From assembly GCA_016930415.1 (NCBI GenBank), contig JAFGGS010000001.1, positions 1-61,056 of the forward strand: a stretch of 61,056 nucleotides of DNA, read 5' to 3'. Of this stretch, positions 1-8,338 are shown piece after piece (the stretch's first letter is position 1; each line of letters opens with the position of its first letter). Both the position numbers and the translations under genes were made by a program. Origin of the DNA: Candidatus Woesearchaeota archaeon. Its GTDB lineage: Archaea > Nanobdellota > Nanobdellia > Woesearchaeales > SM23-78. The notes under the pieces were generated by a model. That model saw only the letters and a program-made list of their open reading frames with translations, made no database searches and was not told the origin of the DNA.

Positions 1-333
1 CCGGGATTTGACATCAAGGACTGCAAAGTGACCCAGGGAGGGCTTATAATCAGCCTGTACAACGGGATCGGCGCGGACGTGACCTCGGTCAACGTGACTA
101 TCAACGCTACAGCTGGAAGCGCAGTCTCCAACTGCCAGAACCTCTCAACAATAGGGTTCTTGGCAAACGGCCAGACCTCAAGCGTGATCACGCTTTGCGG
201 AGCCCAGTTCACAGCCACTCCTCCTTCGATAGGAGAGAGGTTTGACGGAGACATAAGCATCGTCTACCTCAAGAGCGGCGAGTCGCTGACTCACACCATC
301 TCTGGAAAGGTCCAGCGAAAGGTAGAGCAGTAA
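1..333 (+). CDS. class III signal peptide pilin-like protein, 5' truncated
   Basis: Open from the first base; the window starts inside this gene. The visible 110 residues match, almost position for position, the mature part of the complete pilin-like gene at 413-886 (both contain FDIKDCKVTQGG and end ISGKVQRKVEQ). It is therefore a tandem paralogue whose N-terminal class III signal and membrane helix lie upstream of the window. The last ~70 nt are identical in the two copies, while the middle has diverged. Likely a small surface or pilus-like subunit with conserved Cys and many Thr/Ser/Asn. Function inferred from the neighbour only. Confidence 0.75.
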   Translation, partial: PGFDIKDCKVTQGGLIISLYNGIGADVTSVNVTINATAGSAVSNCQNLSTIGFLANGQTSSVITLCGAQFTATPPSIGERFDGDISIVYLKSGESLTHTISGKVQRKVEQ

Positions 334-412
334 GGCTTGACTGGATGAATACGAACACTCTTTGAAACTCTTTATTTTATTCTCATAATCTATGATGAGG
401 TGAATATGTAAA

Positions 413-886
413 ATGAAGAAAGGACAAGCAGCATTAGAGTTCCTGATGACTTACGGCTGGGCAATACTAGTAGTGCTAGCAGCGATCGGGGTATTGGCTT
501 ACTTCGGGGTCATGAGCCCTGGGAAGCTCGTTCCTGACAAGTGCACGTTAGGCCCGGGATTTGACATCAAGGACTGCAAAGTGACCCAAGGAGGGGTCAT
601 AGTCAGCCTGTACAACGGTCTAGGCAGCGATGTGACCTCGGTCAACATCTCCCTGAACGCGACAGCTGGAAGCTCAGTCTCCAACTGCCAGAACATCTCG
701 ACCTTGAGTTTCCTGGCGAACGGCCAGACCTCGAGCATCCTGACGCTTTGCTCAGCGCAGTTCACGGCAGCTCCTCCTTCGATAGGAGAGAGGTTTGATG
801 CGGACATAAGCGTAACCTACCTCAAGAGCGGCGAGTCGCTGACTCACACCATCTCTGGAAAGGTCCAGCGAAAGGTAGAGCAGTAA
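413..886 (+). CDS. class III signal peptide pilin-like protein
   Basis: 157 residues. The N-terminus MKKGQAALEFLMTYGWAILV is a textbook archaeal class III (type IV pilin-like) signal: a short basic stretch, Gly-Gln cleavage site after residue 4, then a hydrophobic helix to about residue 33. Prepilin peptidase (PibD/EppA type) would cut before Q5, leaving the helix as the assembly core. The rest is a Thr/Ser/Asn-rich beta-type domain with four Cys (residues ~44, 55, 91, 113) that could form disulfides and several N-x-S/T sequons. Tandem paralogue of the truncated gene just upstream. Three further family members lie at 22.8-24.5 kb. Pilin versus other surface protein cannot be decided from sequence. 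Confidence 0.85.
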   Translation: MKKGQAALEFLMTYGWAILVVLAAIGVLAYFGVMSPGKLVPDKCTLGPGFDIKDCKVTQGGVIVSLYNGLGSDVTSVNISLNATAGSSVSNCQNISTLSFLANGQTSSILTLCSAQFTAAPPSIGERFDADISVTYLKSGESLTHTISGKVQRKVEQ

Positions 887-1000
887 GCCTGGATAGTAGG
901 ATAATGCAGGATAAGTCATAATCTTTCAAACTCTTTCATTATCTTTCTCTTTCTTCTCCTTTTCATTTCCTCCTCATTCTTGTCGCACGCAAATAGCAAA

Positions 1001-1010
1001 CTATAAAAAC
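1001..1010 (+). promoter_or_regulatory. TATA box and SD for enolase
   Basis: CTATAAAAAC sits about 45 nt before the enolase GTG, and an AGAGGTGG Shine-Dalgarno-like run lies at 1037-1044. This gene would have a short leader and SD, in contrast to the many leaderless genes in the window. Confidence 0.5.
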
Positions 1011-1051
1011 TCCTATCCCCCAGATTGATGATATTTTAGAGGTGGTTTGCG

Positions 1052-2326
1052 GTGGAGACGATACAAGAGGTAAAAGCCATACAAGTTCTTGATTCAAGAG
1101 GCAACCCGACACTCAAGGTCTACGTGAGGACTGAGAGCCAACGAGGATGGGCCATCGTGCCTAGCGGAGCCAGCACAGGAGTGCACGAGGCGATGGAGCT
1201 GCGGGATGACAAGAAGCCTTACCACGGGAAAGGTGTTGAGAAGGCTGTCGAGACCATAAACAATATCATAAGCAAGGAACTGATAGGCATCCCAGTCACT
1301 GAGCAGTTCAAGATCGACGGCACGATGATAGACCTTGACAAGACAGAGAACAAGAGCAAGCTCGGCGGAAACGCGATGATAGGCGTCAGCTTGGCGACGG
1401 CGAGAGCAGCCGCGGCCGCGCAGGGAGAAGAGCTGTATGAATACATTGCAGGGCTCTATGGCAACAAGGATCGCCTCTCACTCCCAGTCCCGCTCGCTAA
1501 CGTGATAAACGGAGGCAAGCACGCAGGCAACAGCCTGAAGTTCCAGGAATTCATGATAATACCGCGGAGGGTCTCAAGCTTTGCAGAAGCCACTCGCAGC
1601 ATAGCAGAGACATACCACGTCCTGAAAGAGCTGATAAGGGAGAGGTACGGAGGGACCGCGACTGCAGTGGGGGATGAGGGTGGATTCGCTCCGCCCATAA
1701 AATCACCTCAGGAAGCCCTCGCGCTCATAGAAGAGGCAGTCCACAAGGCAGGCTACAACAGGGTGATCGCGCTTGGCATGGACGTTGCTGCAAGCACTTT
1801 CCTAGTCGACGGGAAATACGACCTTGGCATGCCTTTGTCGCCTGATGAGCTCATAAGATACTACGAACAGCTGCTTGACAAGCACAACGTGAAGAGCATA
1901 GAGGATCCGTTCGGAGAGGATGACTTGTCGGCATGGACGAAGATCATGGAGAGGCTCGGAAAGAAGAGGAAGATACAGATAGTGGGCGATGACTTGACAG
2001 TCACTAGCGAGCCAAGGGTCAGGATGGCGGCGGGCAAGGGCATGTGCAACGCCATGATACTGAAGACCAATCAAGTGGGGACTCTCACAGAGGCGATAGC
2101 CGCTGCAAAGGCTGCGGAGTCGTCAGGCTGGGAGATCATCGTGAGCCACAGGAGCGGAGACACAGAGGACCCGTTCATTGCAGACCTTGCAGTAGGGATA
2201 GGGGCTAGTCAGATAAAGCTTGGCGCTCCTTGCAGGGCTGAGAGGACATCGAAGTACAACCGCCTGCTTGAGATCGAGTCTCACCTGAGCAAGAAGGATT
2301 ATGCCGGCAAGAAGCTGAAGTTCTAG
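1052..2326 (+). CDS. eno: enolase (phosphopyruvate hydratase)
   Basis: 424 residues, the usual enolase length. Interconverts 2-phosphoglycerate and phosphoenolpyruvate in the cytoplasm, in glycolysis or gluconeogenesis. Visible family signatures in order: SGASTGVHEA (substrate loop), GGKHAGNSLKFQEFMI, GDEGGFAPP, the metal ligands in GMDVAAS, SIEDPFGEDD and VGDDLTVT, the catalytic Lys in ILKTNQVGTLTEA, and IVSHRSGDTED. Start is GTG, chosen because a good AGAGGTGG SD precedes it. A PEP carboxykinase is encoded at 10.4 kb, so a gluconeogenic PEP route is present in the same window. Downstream are four T-rich tandem repeats that look like a reinforced terminator. Confidence 0.97.
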   Translation: METIQEVKAIQVLDSRGNPTLKVYVRTESQRGWAIVPSGASTGVHEAMELRDDKKPYHGKGVEKAVETINNIISKELIGIPVTEQFKIDGTMIDLDKTENKSKLGGNAMIGVSLATARAAAAAQGEELYEYIAGLYGNKDRLSLPVPLANVINGGKHAGNSLKFQEFMIIPRRVSSFAEATRSIAETYHVLKELIRERYGGTATAVGDEGGFAPPIKSPQEALALIEEAVHKAGYNRVIALGMDVAASTFLVDGKYDLGMPLSPDELIRYYEQLLDKHNVKSIEDPFGEDDLSAWTKIMERLGKKRKIQIVGDDLTVTSEPRVRMAAGKGMCNAMILKTNQVGTLTEAIAAAKAAESSGWEIIVSHRSGDTEDPFIADLAVGIGASQIKLGAPCRAERTSKYNRLLEIESHLSKKDYAGKKLKF

Positions 2327-2385
2327 GTTGACTCTCTAGACTAGCTTCCCAGGTTGACTATGAGGTCTTAAGTCAGTCTTCAATT

Positions 2386-2453
2386 ATTTTTTTTATCAAG
2401 ATATTTTTTTTATCAAGATATTTTTTTTATCAAGATATTTTTTTTATCAAGAT
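2386..2453 (+). repeat. four perfect 17-bp T-rich tandem repeats
   Basis: The unit ATTTTTTTTATCAAGAT is repeated four times without a mismatch, followed by more T-rich sequence. It lies just after the enolase gene and before the transketolase promoter region. Archaeal RNA polymerase terminates at oligo(T) on the non-template strand, so four successive T8 tracts plausibly act as a serial terminator. Slippage-mediated expansion is the likely origin. Confidence 0.9.
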
Positions 2454-2492
2454 TTTCCAGATTTTTTCCAAAAAAAGAGGTGTACTAGCTCT

Positions 2493-3329
2493 TTGGAACG
2501 AGCGAGCATAAAAGAGTTAAGAGAGAAGGCAAAGGAGATACGCTCAAACATAATAACCATGCTTGAGGCCTCTGGAAGCGGGCACCCCGGCGGAAGCCTC
2601 TCGAGCGCAGACGTCATGGCGACCTTGTTCTTCAGGGTGATGAGGCATGACCTGAGGAATCCATCCTGGGATGAGAGGGATAGGTTCGTGCTCTCAAAAG
2701 GCCACTGCGCGCCTGTACTTTACGCGACCCTGGCGTCAGCTGGCTACATCCCAAAAGAAGAGCTCTTGACCCTTAGGAAACTCAATTCTAGGCTGCAAGG
2801 CCATCCTGGGATGATAGAGCTCCCGATACTAGAGGCAAGCACGGGAAGCCTCGGCCAAGGCCTGTCGATATCTGTGGGCATTGCTCTTGCGGCGAAGATG
2901 GACAAGAAGAGCCACTCAGTGTTCTGTCTCATGGGAGATGGCGAGCAGCAGGAAGGAATGGTCTGGGAGGCAGTCATGAGCGCAAAGCAGTTCCGCCTTG
3001 ATAACCTCTGCGCGATAGTGGACGCTAATAAGATCCAGCTCTCAGGCTCCACGAGAGACGTGATTGATGTCGAGACCTTGACAAGGAAATACAGGGCTTT
3101 CGGCTGGCGGGTCATCAGGGTCAATGGCCACAGCATCCCGTCGCTCTTGCTGGCCTTCAAATTGTTTGAATGGAACAAGATGATGAATCGCGGAAAACCT
3201 TTTGCCATAATCGCAGACACCATCAAGGGAAAAGGTGTGAGCTTCATGGAAGGAAAAGTGGAGTGGCACGGCAAGGCTCCGAACAGCGACGAGGCTAGCC
3301 GCGCCCTAAAGGAGATCAGTTCGAGATGA
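2493..3329 (+). CDS. transketolase, N-terminal (TPP-binding) subunit
   Basis: 278 residues, typical of the separate N-terminal half of split archaeal or bacterial transketolases. It binds thiamine diphosphate and forms the active site with the C-terminal subunit encoded 7 nt downstream. Visible motifs: SGSGHPGGSLSSADVM, DRFVLSKGHCAPVLYA, STGSLGQGLSISVGIA, and the TPP motif GDGEQQEGMVWEA...NLCAIVDANKIQ. Role: two-carbon ketol transfer in the non-oxidative pentose phosphate pathway, supplying pentose or erythrose phosphate; RpiB and Rpe follow within 4 kb. Start taken as TTG at 2493, with an AAGAGGTG SD about 10 nt upstream. Confidence 0.95.
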   Translation: MERASIKELREKAKEIRSNIITMLEASGSGHPGGSLSSADVMATLFFRVMRHDLRNPSWDERDRFVLSKGHCAPVLYATLASAGYIPKEELLTLRKLNSRLQGHPGMIELPILEASTGSLGQGLSISVGIALAAKMDKKSHSVFCLMGDGEQQEGMVWEAVMSAKQFRLDNLCAIVDANKIQLSGSTRDVIDVETLTRKYRAFGWRVIRVNGHSIPSLLLAFKLFEWNKMMNRGKPFAIIADTIKGKGVSFMEGKVEWHGKAPNSDEASRALKEISSR

Positions 3330-3336
3330 AGAAGCT

Positions 3337-4647
3337 ATGAAGAAGCATGCTGTCATGAGGAAGAGGAAGAAGAGCCAAAGGAGCGGCAATGCGCGCATTA
3401 AGAGCAGCGGACTCTTGAAGAGCGTGAAACGTGTGAAGAGCGTGAGCAGGAACAAGAGTTCCAGCATGAAAAGAAAGCCAGTCCCTGGACGCAAGAAGGA
3501 AAAAGCCATCCTCAGGATCGCGGATAAGATATCAAAGCACATATTCAAGCGACCGGCCAAGAATCCCTCTGGGATGGACGCGGACAATGCAAAGATCGCT
3601 TTTGTACGCAAGGCAAAAGGCGCGAGAGCCTCAAAGGTGCGGATGCCTGCGCTGAACAGCGAGCTGATGCTTGCTAAAGACCTGTTTGACAATCCTGGCA
3701 AGAACTCGACACGCCAAGCACTCGGAGATGCGCTCGTGGCGCTCGGCGAGATGAACAAGGACTTGGTCGTGTTGACAGCAGACCTGGCAGACTCTACAAG
3801 GACGAGCCTGTTCGAGAAAGCATACCCTGACAGATTCTTCAACGTCGGGATCGCAGAGCAGAACATGCTAGGCATCGCTGCAGGGCTCTCATTCTCAGGG
3901 AAGACTCCTTTTGCGACCACCTTCGGCATATTCGCGACCGGAAGAGCCTGGGACCAGCTGCGGACGAGCATATGCTACCCGCGAGCGAACGTCAAAGTCG
4001 CGGCGACCCACTGCGGCATAACAGTCGGGGAGGACGGAGCCACCCACCAATCACTATCAGACATCGCGCTCACAAGGACCATACCCAACCTTGTAGTGTT
4101 ATCGCCCTGCGACTACAACCAGGCAAAGAAGGCAGTCATCGCGGCAGCTGAGATGAAAGGACCAGTCTATATCCGCCTGGGCAGGCCAAATATCCCCCTG
4201 ATCACGACTAGCGACACCCCCTTCCAGGTCGGGAAGGCTCAGGAGATGATATTTGGAAAGGACGTCGTGATAATGGCCACTGGTGAGCTGGTGTACGAGG
4301 CATTGGCAGCCTCGAAGATCCTCCTTGGAGAGAGCATAAAGGCGGGAGTCTTGAACGTGCACACCATAAAGCCGCTTGACGAGGATGCGATAAGAAGAGC
4401 TGCCGTGGATTCTAAGCTAGTAGTCACTGCAGAAGACCACCACGTCAAGGGAGGCTTGGGAAGCGCGGTCGCAGAAGTCTTATCATCCATGCAAGGGAAT
4501 AACAGGCCTCACCAGCTATTCATAGGCGTCAAGGACGTCTTCGGGAAGAGCGGATCCTCACAAGAGCTCATGAAAGAGTTCAAGCTCACGAGCAGCGACA
4601 TCTGTGAAGCAGTGAGAAAAGGTATGAGAATGAGAGCGCAGCGGTGA
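3337..4647 (+). CDS. transketolase, C-terminal subunit with long basic N-terminal extension
   Basis: 436 residues against about 310 for a normal C-terminal subunit. The recognisable domain begins near residue 118 (NSTRQALGDALVALGEMN) and runs through the pyrimidine-binding fold (GIAEQNMLGIAAGLS, FATFG-type region FATTFGIFATGRA, THCGITVGEDGATHQ) and the C-terminal transketolase domain. The first ~110 residues are extremely Lys/Arg/Ser-rich, with no homology that I recognise. Internal ATGs exist, for example MDADNAK and MPALNSE, so initiation at the first ATG is not certain. However, the frame stays open and the gap to the N-subunit is only 7 nt. Partner of the upstream N-subunit; same operon. 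Confidence 0.92.
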   Translation: MKKHAVMRKRKKSQRSGNARIKSSGLLKSVKRVKSVSRNKSSSMKRKPVPGRKKEKAILRIADKISKHIFKRPAKNPSGMDADNAKIAFVRKAKGARASKVRMPALNSELMLAKDLFDNPGKNSTRQALGDALVALGEMNKDLVVLTADLADSTRTSLFEKAYPDRFFNVGIAEQNMLGIAAGLSFSGKTPFATTFGIFATGRAWDQLRTSICYPRANVKVAATHCGITVGEDGATHQSLSDIALTRTIPNLVVLSPCDYNQAKKAVIAAAEMKGPVYIRLGRPNIPLITTSDTPFQVGKAQEMIFGKDVVIMATGELVYEALAASKILLGESIKAGVLNVHTIKPLDEDAIRRAAVDSKLVVTAEDHHVKGGLGSAVAEVLSSMQGNNRPHQLFIGVKDVFGKSGSSQELMKEFKLTSSDICEAVRKGMRMRAQR

Positions 4648-4681
4648 AGAGCGAATACTTCTGGCCTCCGGCGATCAAGGG

Positions 4682-5182
4682 CTAAATCCTGAACTTCTCG
4701 TAAGAACTTATCTTATCAACGCGCCTCTTATGCCTCTCGCCAAGAAACCGGGATGAGAGCCAGACCTTCACAATCGAGACCGCCTCCTTAGGCTTGAGCA
4801 CCCTGCCTCCGAGGCAGAGAACGTTCGAGTCATTATGCTCCCTTGAGAGCCTTGCAGACTTCTCGTCATAACCAAGACAAGCCCGCACGCCCTTGACCTT
4901 GTTCGCAGAGATGCACATCCCCTCCCCAGTGCCGCAGATGAACACGCCCCTTGAATCCTTGGTCTTAGCGACTCTCTTTCCACCAGCGAACGCGACGTCA
5001 GGATAATCATCGCCCTCAACGATCCTTGGAGTCAAGTCCTCGACAGAGAACATATTATTGTCCACCTCCTCTCCTTGAAGGAAAGACTTGATCTTCTCCT
5101 TCAAGGCAAACCCTGCGTGGTCAGATGCAAGGAAAACCCTTCCCCTCTCAGTGTTCTTCTTTCCTGAAAAACCCATAAGCAT
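4682..5182 (-). CDS. rpiB: ribose-5-phosphate isomerase B
   Basis: 166 residues. Interconverts ribose 5-phosphate and ribulose 5-phosphate. RpiB/LacAB family signatures: FLASDHAGFALKEKI at the N-terminus, DYPDVAF, ICGTGEGMCISANK (phosphate/active-site loop), VKGVRACL, and SREHNDSNVLCLGGRVL. An AAGGAG SD lies 4 nt before the chosen ATG. It is convergent with the transketolase genes and close to ribulose-phosphate epimerase, so four non-oxidative pentose phosphate genes cluster here. Many archaea use RpiA instead, so a B-type enzyme is mildly unusual. Confidence 0.93.
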   Translation of the reverse strand: MLMGFSGKKNTERGRVFLASDHAGFALKEKIKSFLQGEEVDNNMFSVEDLTPRIVEGDDYPDVAFAGGKRVAKTKDSRGVFICGTGEGMCISANKVKGVRACLGYDEKSARLSREHNDSNVLCLGGRVLKPKEAVSIVKVWLSSRFLGERHKRRVDKISSYEKFRI

Positions 5183-5221
5183 ACAACTCCTTGATATCCA
5201 ATACCTTATACTGTTTCCTGA

Positions 5222-5587
5222 TCAAACCTTGAGAAGCCCCTGATCAGCCAGAAGGAAGAAGACCAGCCCTATCAGGACCAAGACTCCCAGCACAGCAAGG
5301 ATTATGCCCTTGATCTTCCTCTCTTCAGGGCTTAGCTGCTTCCAAGTCCTGTGGTTCTTCCTCCACTTATCCTTGTGAACCAGCCCTATGACCATGAAGA
5401 TGAAACCCATTGCAGAAAGCGCGTAGTTGTCAAGCGGAATCCCTATGGGAAGCCAGCATAGGCCTATTATGAAAAAAGCGTAGTAGTCAGGCTCGTGCTC
5501 CTTCTTCTTCACCTTCCATAGTATCAATGCGGCTATGAGGATGATGAGAAGCAATACAATCGATATCGCGATCCAAGGAAAGACCAT
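5222..5587 (-). CDS. small integral membrane protein, unknown function
   Basis: 121 residues with four hydrophobic segments: about residues 3-24, 38-52, 58-70 and 91-114. A basic/polar loop (KDKWRKNHRTWKQLSPEERK) lies before the last helix. No family recognised. Ends ~40 nt from rpiB, same strand. Start ATG has only a weak AGGT before it. Confidence 0.6.
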   Translation of the reverse strand: MVFPWIAISIVLLLIILIAALILWKVKKKEHEPDYYAFFIIGLCWLPIGIPLDNYALSAMGFIFMVIGLVHKDKWRKNHRTWKQLSPEERKIKGIILAVLGVLVLIGLVFFLLADQGLLKV

Positions 5588-5706
5588 AGTACCTATGCTA
5601 CCTCACTGTTACTGGCCTCAACAGGTTTTATCGTTAATAAATGTTTTCATTCCCTCTTATCACACTCATGTTCCAGACTCGTTTTCAGACGGAAAAAACA
5701 AGAAAT

Positions 5707-5715
5707 TTTATAAAC
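5707..5715 (+). promoter_or_regulatory. TATA box for leaderless rpe transcript
   Basis: TTTATAAAC centred about 28 nt upstream of the rpe ATG at 5739. It places the transcription start at or next to the ATG. This spacing rules out the longer upstream reading frame. Confidence 0.7.
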
Positions 5716-5738
5716 CATCAACCCCATTTCCAGACTGT

Positions 5739-6383
5739 ATGATTATAAGCATAAGCGCAAGCATCCTTGGGCTTGACTGGACAGACCAACCATCCATAGA
5801 CCAGTCCGTGATGCGCATCACGAACGCGAACTTCGTGCACTTCGACGTGGAGGACGGCAAGTTCGTCAAGGAGAAGAGTTTCGGAGCAGACGTGGTGTCA
5901 GGCACCAACGTCTCAGGAACTGGCCTCGGAAAAGACGTCCACCTCATGATCAAGAACCCTGAGAAGGAGATCGACAAGTACATCCTCGCAGGGGCCAACA
6001 TGATAAGCTTCCACGCAGAAGCAGCCAAGACCCCGAAGAAGATAATAGACCGGATCAAAGCCGCGGGTGTGAGAGCAGGTATCGCGATAAGCCCATCAAC
6101 GCCACTCAAGGAGATCGAGAAGCTCTTATGCGACGTAGACTTCATCCTGATAATGACTGTCAAGCCAGGAAAGCCAGGCCAGAAGCTCATGAAGACCACC
6201 ATAAAGAAGGTGAAGGAGCTTCGCAAGAAGAGGCCTACGATAGACATAGAGGTCGACGGCGGCATAAACGCAGACAACGCAGGAGAACTCATAGACGCTG
6301 GGGCGAACATATTGGTCTCGGGCAGCTTCATATTCAACCACCCTGATCCGAAGGTGGCGATCGACCTCTTGAGGAACGCCTGA
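5739..6383 (+). CDS. rpe: ribulose-phosphate 3-epimerase
   Basis: 214 residues, normal for the family. Epimerises ribulose 5-phosphate to xylulose 5-phosphate, the co-substrate of the transketolase encoded upstream. The TIM-barrel strands carry SISASILGLDW, VHFDVEDGKFV (family HxDxMDG; the Met is Glu here), DVHLMIKNPEK, ISFHAEA, IAISPSTP, ILIMTVKPGKPGQ and EVDGGINADNA. Start at 5739 rather than further upstream, because a TATA box lies inside the upstream extension and the conserved sequence begins with MIISISASI. Confidence 0.95.
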   Translation: MIISISASILGLDWTDQPSIDQSVMRITNANFVHFDVEDGKFVKEKSFGADVVSGTNVSGTGLGKDVHLMIKNPEKEIDKYILAGANMISFHAEAAKTPKKIIDRIKAAGVRAGIAISPSTPLKEIEKLLCDVDFILIMTVKPGKPGQKLMKTTIKKVKELRKKRPTIDIEVDGGINADNAGELIDAGANILVSGSFIFNHPDPKVAIDLLRNA

Positions 6384-6428
6384 GGAAAAATATAAGACTA
6401 GCCTGAAGAGCGGATAAGAACCGAATGC

Positions 6429-6938
6429 TTGAAAATGATACCTAACCTCTTCTCAAAGCTGCCGATCCCCGGCAAGATCCCTGCAGGTCTAGAACGAGCC
6501 GTCAGGGACCTCAAGAGGAAGAACAGGACCAAGGAGTCCTTCTTGCGGGCAACCTTTGACTTCCTCAGACAGAAGTACACCCTAAGCAGGATGAAGGTGA
6601 TACTGGAATTTCCAGAGCTCTTCAAGACTGACCTTGAATACCTGTGGCGCAGGACAGGCCACCTGCATTGCACCAACGTCAATTACCTCTTGCGGGTAAT
6701 GCTGGTGAAGAGCGGACTCTTCAAGGACTCAGACATCAAGCCAATGAACACGAACACCTGGTTCGTGATGCCTCACCAATACTTGCGAGTCGATGTGACT
6801 GATAAGAATGCGAAGGCCGGAGGCGCTCGCAAGGAGATTGACGTCGACATATCCACTTATGATTTCGGCATACCTTACGGAAGCCACGCAGGAGGACTCC
6901 GCTGCGGAAGCCTCTTTCCGAAAAGAGATAATCGCTAG
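6429..6938 (+). CDS. conserved hypothetical, possible transglutaminase-like fold
   Basis: 169 residues. I do not recognise the family with certainty. The ordered residues Cys (HLHCTNVNYLLRVML, ~79), His (MPHQYLRVDV, ~117) and Asp (DVDISTYDFG, ~138) have the order and spacing of a Cys-His-Asp transglutaminase-like triad, with Cys at the start of a helix and His/Asp on successive strands. This is inference from pattern only. Start TTG at 6429 or ATG at 6435. AAAAATATAAG at about 6385 may be the promoter. Confidence 0.6.
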   Translation: MKMIPNLFSKLPIPGKIPAGLERAVRDLKRKNRTKESFLRATFDFLRQKYTLSRMKVILEFPELFKTDLEYLWRRTGHLHCTNVNYLLRVMLVKSGLFKDSDIKPMNTNTWFVMPHQYLRVDVTDKNAKAGGARKEIDVDISTYDFGIPYGSHAGGLRCGSLFPKRDNR

Positions 6939-7068
6939 CCATCTAATTTTCTATCAGCATGTTAAGCACGGCTATGTGTTTGTCCTAGCACTTCTTCTCC
7001 TTGTTCAGGCGCGAAATCGTGTCCTTCTGGCTGATTATCACTGCCTTAATTCCCCTCTTAGCATTCTT

Positions 7069-8124
7069 TTATAATCTCTTTTCTTTCTTCCTCACGCCAG
7101 TCTTCTTCTGAATTGGCGAAGCAAACGTCGCAGGCCCTTTCTCCTTCTCTACGGAAGCGAGCCTGATCTTCAGCTCGTCGATATTCCTCTTCAGCTCGAC
7201 CATCTGGATTTCCCTGCCGACCGCCATCTTGTTGAACTTCTCAAGCTCCTCGTTCTTCCTCTGGAGGTCATCCTTTATTCGCTCCAGGTCTGCATTGGCT
7301 TCAGCCAGGTTCTTCCTGGAAGACTCCACCTCTATGAACTTGTATGTCATATTGGTGATCATTGACTCTATGGACTTCGACAGGCTCCCGATCTCATCAT
7401 CCCTTCTGGTCAACGAATCCTCAACGTTGGTGTCGAGATTCCCTCCAGCCACGTTCTTTGCGACCAATGATATCTTGGCCAAAGGCCTTGTCAGGGTGTC
7501 TGAGAATATTATTGCGAAAAGGATGCAGGCCATGCTTATGAGAGCGAGGGCCAGAATCCCTGTGGTTATCATGGCTTGGTGCGTGACCTGGATGTCTTCC
7601 TTGAGCCGGGTTGCGTATGCCAGTTCCTCAACAGTCAGCGAGGCAGTGTTCTCTATCATGTAATACTCTACTTTCCTAGCGTTCTCATAGATGTAGATGG
7701 CCCCGATGAGCTTCCCGCCTTTTATCTCCGTGAGGCCCTTGTCGCACTCTGACATGATGTTCGTGATTATGTTCCTAAGTCCCCTGTAGTGTACCCTGCT
7801 CTTCTCGTTCACGATCGCCACGTCAAGCTGCAGTATGGTATCATCAAGCTCTTTGTGGATCTTATCATAGGCAGCATACCGTTCAGTGCTCTTAGGGCTG
7901 TTTATGATGTTGTAATACGCCTGGACGAAATTAGGGATTAGCTCCACGAACCTGTTCTCAAGGACGAGGTTGTCTGTTGTCCTGTCATACGCGTCCACAA
8001 TCCTGAAATGGATGACCAGGAAGACTACGTTTAATGATATCAGGGCCAGGAGGACGATTCCGAATGCCAAGGCGAGCTTTGTCTTTATGCTGCCCAGCCC
8101 GAACTTCTTATCATTCTCTTCCAT
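7069..8124 (-). CDS. membrane sensor with HAMP domain and no output domain
   Basis: 351 residues. TM1 about residues 18-38, an extracytoplasmic helical segment (~39-180) of four-helix-bundle sensor character, TM2 ~182-204, a HAMP-type linker (TRPLAKISLVAKNVAGG...TRRDDEIGSLSKSIESM, ~212-265), then a continuous coiled coil to ~330 and a basic C-terminus ending KKTGVRKKEKRL. The topology is that of chemoreceptors or histidine kinases. No kinase, GGDEF or methyl-accepting signalling tip is present. It is downstream and co-directional with the sugar-binding lipoprotein at 8339-9421, 214 nt apart, which suggests ligand-bound lipoprotein as its input. An AGAAGGT SD precedes the ATG. Confidence 0.85.
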   Translation of the reverse strand: MEENDKKFGLGSIKTKLALAFGIVLLALISLNVVFLVIHFRIVDAYDRTTDNLVLENRFVELIPNFVQAYYNIINSPKSTERYAAYDKIHKELDDTILQLDVAIVNEKSRVHYRGLRNIITNIMSECDKGLTEIKGGKLIGAIYIYENARKVEYYMIENTASLTVEELAYATRLKEDIQVTHQAMITTGILALALISMACILFAIIFSDTLTRPLAKISLVAKNVAGGNLDTNVEDSLTRRDDEIGSLSKSIESMITNMTYKFIEVESSRKNLAEANADLERIKDDLQRKNEELEKFNKMAVGREIQMVELKRNIDELKIRLASVEKEKGPATFASPIQKKTGVRKKEKRL

Positions 8125-8283
8125 TTCAAGACCTTCTCTGCGACAGTGACTTGAGGCTCTTGCGTTCCAGCCGCCCTCGCGGCAGACTTAAGATTATCGC
8201 CTGCAAAAAAAAGGGAAAACCCCCTCGCGTCCCCCTCAAGATAATCCACCTCTTCTTCCTGAAGGGAACATAAAAAAACAATT

Positions 8284-8297
8284 TGCATGGCCATGCA
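8284..8297. promoter_or_regulatory. 14-bp perfect palindrome
   Basis: TGCATGGCCATGCA is fully self-complementary. It lies between the sugar-binding protein stop and the HAMP sensor start. It could be an operator for a dimeric regulator of the sensor gene. Nothing else supports this. Confidence 0.4.
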
Positions 8298-8338
8298 TCC
8301 TGGCCTCAAATATTCATCGGCATATCTGCGTTCGGTCT

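Noticed and set aside
3306-3971. 221-residue minus-strand open frame opposite the transketolase C-subunit
   Set aside because: Antisense shadow of the real gene; Ser/Phe/Leu-rich composition and no family features.
5535-5738. N-terminal extension of ribulose-phosphate epimerase
   Set aside because: It crosses the TATA box at 5707-5715 and overlaps the divergent membrane-protein gene; the conserved fold starts at 5739.
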